A stretch of DNA of 36,076 nucleotides, from assembly GCA_949287505.1 (NCBI GenBank), contig CASEGX010000090.1:1-36076 (forward strand), read 5' to 3'. Every line of letters begins with the position of its first letter. Position 1 is the first letter of the stretch. This DNA comes from an uncultured Spirochaetales bacterium (lineage in GTDB: Bacteria; Spirochaetota; Spirochaetia; Sphaerochaetales; Sphaerochaetaceae). Of the stretch, positions 32,358 through 36,076 are shown piece by piece. The translations under genes were made by a program, and so were the position numbers. The notes beneath the pieces are model-generated. The model did not search any database. It was given only the letters and a program-made list of their open reading frames with translations, and was not told where the DNA came from.

Positions 32358-33410
32358 ATGGATGTCACATTCACCTATTTCTGCCAGCAGATATTCTCAT
32401 CCCCTGCCCTTCTGGTCACATCGGTCCTAACGCTCGGGGTAATATTCGTGAATGGCTGGACAGATGCACCAAATGCTATCGCGACATGCATCACAACACG
32501 CTGCATGAGACCACGGCCAGCAATAATGATGAGTGCCATATTCAATTTCCTCGGTGTCCTGATAATGACGAGGATAAATGCCTCAGTCGCATCGACAATA
32601 AGCAACATGGTCGATTTTGGAACTGACACGAATACAGCGCTCATAGCTCTCTCAGCCGCCCTTTTCTCTATTGTCGTCTACAGTACAGGAGCCTCATACT
32701 TCGGAATTCCCACAAGTGAAAGCCACAGCCTCATTGCAGGCCTCACAGGGGCAGCTCTTGCTGCAGGAAAAGGATTCGAGGCCATAAACGGCAGCGAATG
32801 GATCAAGGTCATCTATGGCCTTGTACTGTCGCTTTTGCTTGGTTTCGCCATCGGCTTCATAGTCTGCAAGATCGTAACATTCATCTGCCGCGGATTCGAC
32901 AGGAGAAAGACAAACAGATTCTTCAACTTCGCCCAGATGGCAGGAGCTGCGGCAATGAGCTTCATGCATGGCGCACAGGATGGACAGAAATTCATTGGTG
33001 TCCTCTTTCTCGGCATAGCATTCTCAAACGGAGAGACAAGCGTGCATGGTATCATGATTCCGGTCTGGCTCATGATTCTCTGCTCCATCGTCATGGGTGT
33101 GGGAACAAGCGTCGGTGGAGAGAAGATCATACGCTCTGTCGGAATGGATATGGTCAAGCTTGAGAAATACCAGGGTTTCAGCGCGGATGCAGCCGCTTCC
33201 CTCTGCCTTCTCTTCTCCTCTGTATTCGGTATACCAGTATCGACAACACACACGAAAACCAGTGCGATAATGGGCGTAGGGGCTTCCAGACGCCTTGGCG
33301 CGATAAACTTCTCCGTTGTCAGGGACATGATGCTCACATGGGTATTCACCTTCCCTGGTTGCGGAATCATAAGCTATCTGATGGCAAAACTATTCCTCGC
33401 TATATTCTAA
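32358..33410 (+). CDS. pit: inorganic phosphate transporter, Pit family
   Basis: Low-affinity phosphate (metal-phosphate) symporter in the inner membrane; 350 residues from ATG 32358, chosen by the position of GGAGG. Hydrophobic throughout, about ten helices. The two inverted Pit repeats are seen: VNGWTDAPNAIATCITTR near residue 30 and FMHGAQDGQKFIGVLFLG near 205. Each is followed by a PTSESHSLIAGLTGAAL / VSTTHTKTSAIMGVG segment. The accessory DUF47 protein follows 9 bases after, the usual arrangement. PhoB-type repeats upstream suggest control by the two-component pair at the start of the window. Confidence 0.93.
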   Translation: MDVTFTYFCQQIFSSPALLVTSVLTLGVIFVNGWTDAPNAIATCITTRCMRPRPAIMMSAIFNFLGVLIMTRINASVASTISNMVDFGTDTNTALIALSAALFSIVVYSTGASYFGIPTSESHSLIAGLTGAALAAGKGFEAINGSEWIKVIYGLVLSLLLGFAIGFIVCKIVTFICRGFDRRKTNRFFNFAQMAGAAAMSFMHGAQDGQKFIGVLFLGIAFSNGETSVHGIMIPVWLMILCSIVMGVGTSVGGEKIIRSVGMDMVKLEKYQGFSADAAASLCLLFSSVFGIPVSTTHTKTSAIMGVGASRRLGAINFSVVRDMMLTWVFTFPGCGIISYLMAKLFLAIF

Positions 33411-33419
33411 GGAGTTCAT

Positions 33420-34043
33420 ATGGCAAAGAAACAGGATAATTTCTATTTTGAGACCTTCATCAAATGTGCAGAGCATGCAGTAGAGGCTTCCAGGATTCTC
33501 CGTCGTTCAATCGAGTCCTACAATCCTGATGGTCTTGATTCGATTCTTGAGGAAATCCACAACACAGAGCATGCTGCGGACATGAAGAAGCATGAGATGA
33601 TGAATGTACTTGCTAAGGCCTTCATTACTCCTATTGAACGCGACGACATCATTCTTCTCAGCCAGTGTCTGGATGAAGTCGTGGACAAGATTGAGGATGT
33701 TGTTCTAAGGCTTTACTGCGATAACATCAGGACAATCAGGCCCGAAATGATCCAGGCTGTGGACATCGTCGAAAAATGCTGCAGCGAGATGAAACTCATG
33801 ATGGAGGATTTCAGTGATTTCAAGCATTCGAAGACCCTTCATGAGAGAATCGTCAGGATAAACACACTTGAGGAAGAGGCTGACAGAATCTTCATCTCAA
33901 GCATGAGAGCGATACATACAACTGAAAAAGACCCCGTTGAAATAATCATATGGAGGGATGTCTTCCGCTATCTCGAGCAGTGTGCGGATGCCTGTGAGCA
34001 TGTAGCGGAAGCCTGCGAGAAAGCTTACATGAACAATACTTGA
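33420..34043 (+). CDS. DUF47/PhoU-like Pit accessory protein
   Basis: 207-residue helical cytoplasmic protein of the DUF47 family, related in fold to PhoU. Seen: FETFIKCAEHAVEASRILRRSIES, LEEIHNTEHAADMKKHEMMNVLAKAFITPIERDDI, and CDNIRTIRPEMIQ; the ExxxD metal-binding patterns of PhoU-like bundles are present (EEIHNTEHAAD, EEEADRIF). The family normally sits beside Pit genes and is thought to modulate phosphate transport. It begins 9 bases after pit, with AAGGAG upstream. Confidence 0.92.
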   Translation: MAKKQDNFYFETFIKCAEHAVEASRILRRSIESYNPDGLDSILEEIHNTEHAADMKKHEMMNVLAKAFITPIERDDIILLSQCLDEVVDKIEDVVLRLYCDNIRTIRPEMIQAVDIVEKCCSEMKLMMEDFSDFKHSKTLHERIVRINTLEEEADRIFISSMRAIHTTEKDPVEIIIWRDVFRYLEQCADACEHVAEACEKAYMNNT

Positions 34044-34120
34044 AAAAACCGGATACTTTTTTCCTTCATGATTCTGGCTTCTTTGAAATATACTGGTTAT
34101 CGGTGAAAAAGGAGAGCGCG

Positions 34121-34705
34121 ATGACGGAGAAGGAGAAAAGGGATCTGGGGCTTTGGTATGATGCGAATTTCAACAGAGAGATAAGCAAGGAAATCAGGAG
34201 GGCAAACGACCTCTGCTTCCAAATAAACAGCACACTTCCTTCTGATAAGGAGACAGTAATGAGGCTCTTTCGTGAGCTCATTCCTGACACAGGGGAAAAC
34301 GTAAGGATAGCCACACCTTTTCTTGCAGATTACGGATACCGCATTTCCATCGGCAGCCACACTTTCATAAATCACAATGCCTATCTGATGGATGGAGGCG
34401 GAATAACGATAGGTTCTCACTGCTTCCTCGGTCCTGACATCGCAATATACACAGCACTTCATCCTCTTCTCCCGGAAGAGAGGGAGCAAGGATATGAGCT
34501 TGCAAAGCCCGTCATCATCGAGGACAGTGTATGGACTGGTGGACGTGTGACGATCCTTCCGGGAGTGAGAATCGGAAAAGGTGCGGTAATAGGCGCAGGA
34601 AGTGTCGTGACAAAGGACATTCCTCCGATGACAATTGCCTATGGCAATCCCGCAAGAATCATAAGGGAAATCACCTCAGACGATACAATAAGAAAGGAAA
34701 TCTGA
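34121..34705 (+). CDS. maltose/galactoside-type O-acetyltransferase
   Basis: 194 residues from ATG 34121 (MTEKEKRDLGLWYDANF), with AAGGAG seven bases upstream; an earlier in-frame ATG at 34040 overlaps the DUF47 gene and would add an unrelated tail. After the short N-terminal helical Mac domain come left-handed beta-helix hexapeptide repeats (IGSHTFINHN, ITIGSHCFLGPDI, VTILPGVRIGKGAVIGAGSVVTKDIPP). His114 in YTALHPLLPEER is the catalytic base of the family. Transfers acetyl from acetyl-CoA to sugars; the exact sugar is uncertain. Transcription probably continues from phoU-like or from an unseen promoter in the 77-base gap. Confidence 0.85.
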   Translation: MTEKEKRDLGLWYDANFNREISKEIRRANDLCFQINSTLPSDKETVMRLFRELIPDTGENVRIATPFLADYGYRISIGSHTFINHNAYLMDGGGITIGSHCFLGPDIAIYTALHPLLPEEREQGYELAKPVIIEDSVWTGGRVTILPGVRIGKGAVIGAGSVVTKDIPPMTIAYGNPARIIREITSDDTIRKEI

Positions 34706-34746
34706 CCTGTTTTGTACTATACTCATTCCAGAAAAGGCGGTGAATT
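34701..34746 (+). promoter_or_regulatory. putative promoter and leader of the PfkB kinase gene
   Basis: TATACT at 34718-34723 followed by CATTCC, predicted start about 34730 and leader of 17 bases with AAAGGCGG as ribosome binding site. No good -35 box. The word CTATACTCATT is shared with the dinB promoter. Confidence 0.4.
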
Positions 34747-35613
34747 ATGAAAGCATTGGCATTTGGAGAGATTATCTGGGATACATTCGAAGACGGTGAG
34801 ACGCTCGGAGGCGCACCGCTGAATGTGGCAGGACACATAGCAAGGCTTGGCGGAGAAGCAAGCATCATAAGCGCAGTCGGAAACGATGCGATTGGAAGTG
34901 CGTCCATCGAAGAAATAAAACGGCTCGGAGTCGATACATCCTTCATGAAAATCTCCGAGTATCCTACGGGACGGGCATTCGTGACCCTCAGAGACGGAAT
35001 ACCTTCATACGCCTTCAATGATCCCGCCGCCTGGGATGATATAACGCTAAGCGATGACCAAGCTGAAGGCGCGGGAAAAGAGAAATGGGATGTCATGATC
35101 TTCGGCACGCTGGCACAGAGATCAAAGACATCAAGGGAAACGCTTTATCGCGTCCTCGATACAGTGAAGGCATCTGAATTCTTCTTCGATGTGAATCTCA
35201 GACTCTCTTTCTATACAAAGGAGATCATCGAAGCATCTCTCAGGAAAGCCACGATCGTGAAAATGAACGATGATGAGATTATAAGAGTGTCTGAGATGCT
35301 TGGGGCAGATGGTATCAGGGACATCATGGACCGGTATGATATAAAAATCGCCATAACAACATACGGCAAGGACGGGACAAGAATACACGAGAAAGGCAAG
35401 GACGATATCATCATCGGAGCGGGCAATGTACTTGTGAAGGATACAGTAGGAGCCGGTGACAGCCTATCTGCTGCATTCCTGTACTTCTATACAACTGAGA
35501 AGGATATAAAGAAAGCAGGAGAGAAAGCAGCCCTCCTTGCAGACTATGTCGTCGGCGAAAAGGGCGCTATACCAGAGTATTCCCAGCGTATCAGGGAAAA
35601 GCTATTTTCCTGA
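34747..35613 (+). CDS. PfkB-family carbohydrate kinase, fructokinase-like
   Basis: 288 residues. N-terminal signature GGAPLNVAGHIARLGGEASIISAVGNDAIG; C-terminal signature VKDTVGAGDSLSAAFLYFYTT with catalytic base Asp238. FDVNLRLSFYTKEII supports a sugar kinase rather than ribokinase or adenosine kinase. It phosphorylates a monosaccharide, most likely fructose, which fits the sugar-degrading neighbourhood. Its stop overlaps the convergent lyase-like gene by 12 bases. Confidence 0.85.
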   Translation: MKALAFGEIIWDTFEDGETLGGAPLNVAGHIARLGGEASIISAVGNDAIGSASIEEIKRLGVDTSFMKISEYPTGRAFVTLRDGIPSYAFNDPAAWDDITLSDDQAEGAGKEKWDVMIFGTLAQRSKTSRETLYRVLDTVKASEFFFDVNLRLSFYTKEIIEASLRKATIVKMNDDEIIRVSEMLGADGIRDIMDRYDIKIAITTYGKDGTRIHEKGKDDIIIGAGNVLVKDTVGAGDSLSAAFLYFYTTEKDIKKAGEKAALLADYVVGEKGAIPEYSQRIREKLFS

Positions 35614-36076
35614 TCTCAGATTACTTTCATGAAGACTGAGAGAGCAGCCATCAATTTCAAGATGCACATCATCATCGCGAACCGATGATGATGCAGAGAC
35701 CCTGACAGGCTTACCGGAGAGCGCGATTGCGGTGACAATCCTTGCAGAAGATGCAGTCATCCGGTACTCAAGCCTGTCAACGGCTTTATACATCCCCTGC
35801 TCCTTCCCTGTTGCGATATAACCTGCAACAGGATTCATCACCCCTCTCGATACTGAGAGATTTCCATCTCCGGAGAAGGATGCAGAAGCGTTTTTATATA
35901 TTGCAGAAGCAGGACCTATCGCAACACGTTCATCATCCAGATGCCAGAGGAGGCAGTACTCATGCTCTGCTCCCGATTCGATTCTGTCAACGATAAGGAA
36001 AAGCGATTTGTCACGAAGGAAATAAACCGTGCGCTTCCATTTTGCAGGACGCTCCTCAGAAGAGCCATAAGGACCA
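35602..36076 (-). CDS. C-terminal part of a heparinase II/III-like protein (incomplete at window edge)
   Basis: The minus-strand frame is open from the stop at 35602 to the window edge (157 residues, no start in the window that fits). It reads KRTVYFLRDKSLFLIVDRIES, then HEYCLLWHLDDERVAIG and VMNPVAGYIATGKEQG. The order R-x-V-x-F, then VDR, then HxY-x-x-x-WHL is that of the C-terminal beta-sandwich of heparinase II/III-type polysaccharide lyases. The catalytic barrel would lie outside the window, so substrate is unknown. A shorter internal reading from the GTG at 35841 is only the tail of this frame. Confidence 0.6.
   Translation of the reverse strand, partial: GPYGSSEERPAKWKRTVYFLRDKSLFLIVDRIESGAEHEYCLLWHLDDERVAIGPASAIYKNASASFSGDGNLSVSRGVMNPVAGYIATGKEQGMYKAVDRLEYRMTASSARIVTAIALSGKPVRVSASSSVRDDDVHLEIDGCSLSLHESNLRSGK

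Noticed and set aside
1..36076. Searched for tRNA/rRNA genes, CRISPR repeats, insertion sequences, phage genes and toxin-antitoxin pairs
   Set aside because: No cloverleaf, repeat-spacer array, transposase, integrase or typical small paired ORFs seen by eye; a covariance-model or repeat search would be more sensitive.

Overview
The window looks like a chromosomal segment of a Gram-negative, probably anaerobic and host-associated bacterium, most likely a spirochaete of the Sphaerochaeta/Treponema type. This assignment is an inference. It rests on the style of the secreted proteins (sugar-binding protein with an AFAGGSSE-type signal end, a small barrel-like outer-membrane protein, repeat-bearing surface proteins), on a sodium-pump decarboxylase beta subunit, and on the carbohydrate-rich gene content. 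No rRNA, tRNA, CRISPR array, insertion sequence or prophage was seen. Base composition and codon style look uniform, so most of the window reads as resident chromosome.

Layout. 0.2-1.9 kb: a PhoB/PhoR-like two-component pair whose kinase has no membrane segment. 1.9-2.9 kb (minus): a barrel-like envelope protein, divergent from dinB (DNA polymerase IV). 4.2-8.2 kb: a compact run trmL-proC-serS-pncB ending in a terminator. 8.3-8.8 kb: a small protein that resembles the DUF3320 tail of large helicases, standing alone. 8.9-11.6 kb: a fold-type II PLP enzyme of unknown reaction followed by threonine synthase. 11.7-14.0 kb: a GH36 alpha-galactosidase. 14.0-15.2 kb (minus): a secreted repeat protein. 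15.3-19.3 kb (minus): a marR-ABC-ABC operon encoding a heterodimeric exporter with one degenerate ATPase site. 19.4-20.7 kb (minus): oadB plus a 37-residue OadG-like peptide, with no alpha subunit. 20.9-26.6 kb: a maltodextrin-type operon (binding protein, two permeases, LacI regulator, 4-alpha-glucanotransferase) without its own ATPase. 26.7-28.0 kb: a lipoprotein. 28.0-29.7 kb (minus): flavodoxin plus an MFS transporter. 29.8-32.0 kb (minus): a complete amino-acid ABC importer. 32.3-34.0 kb: Pit phosphate transporter with its DUF47 partner. 34.1-35.6 kb: a maltose/galactoside-type acetyltransferase and a PfkB sugar kinase. 35.6 kb to the edge (minus): the C-terminal part of a probable heparinase II/III-like protein.

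How it fits together. Alpha-galactosidase, the sugar ABC system, MalQ, the acetyltransferase, the PfkB kinase and the putative polysaccharide lyase describe a cell that imports and breaks down oligosaccharides. The Pho regulators at one end and Pit/DUF47 at the other are an obvious regulator/target pair; 11-bp-period TTAACA-like repeats lie upstream of pit.

The most unusual signal is in transcription and translation starts. At least six genes or operons (phoB-like, barrel protein, dinB, trmL, the DUF3320-like gene, oadB) have a sigma70-type -10 box ending 6-9 bases before the start codon and no Shine-Dalgarno sequence, which predicts leaderless or near-leaderless mRNAs. The marR operon has a short SD-less leader whose whole length is a perfect inverted repeat. 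Other genes nearby have strong GGAGG sites, so two modes of initiation appear to coexist.
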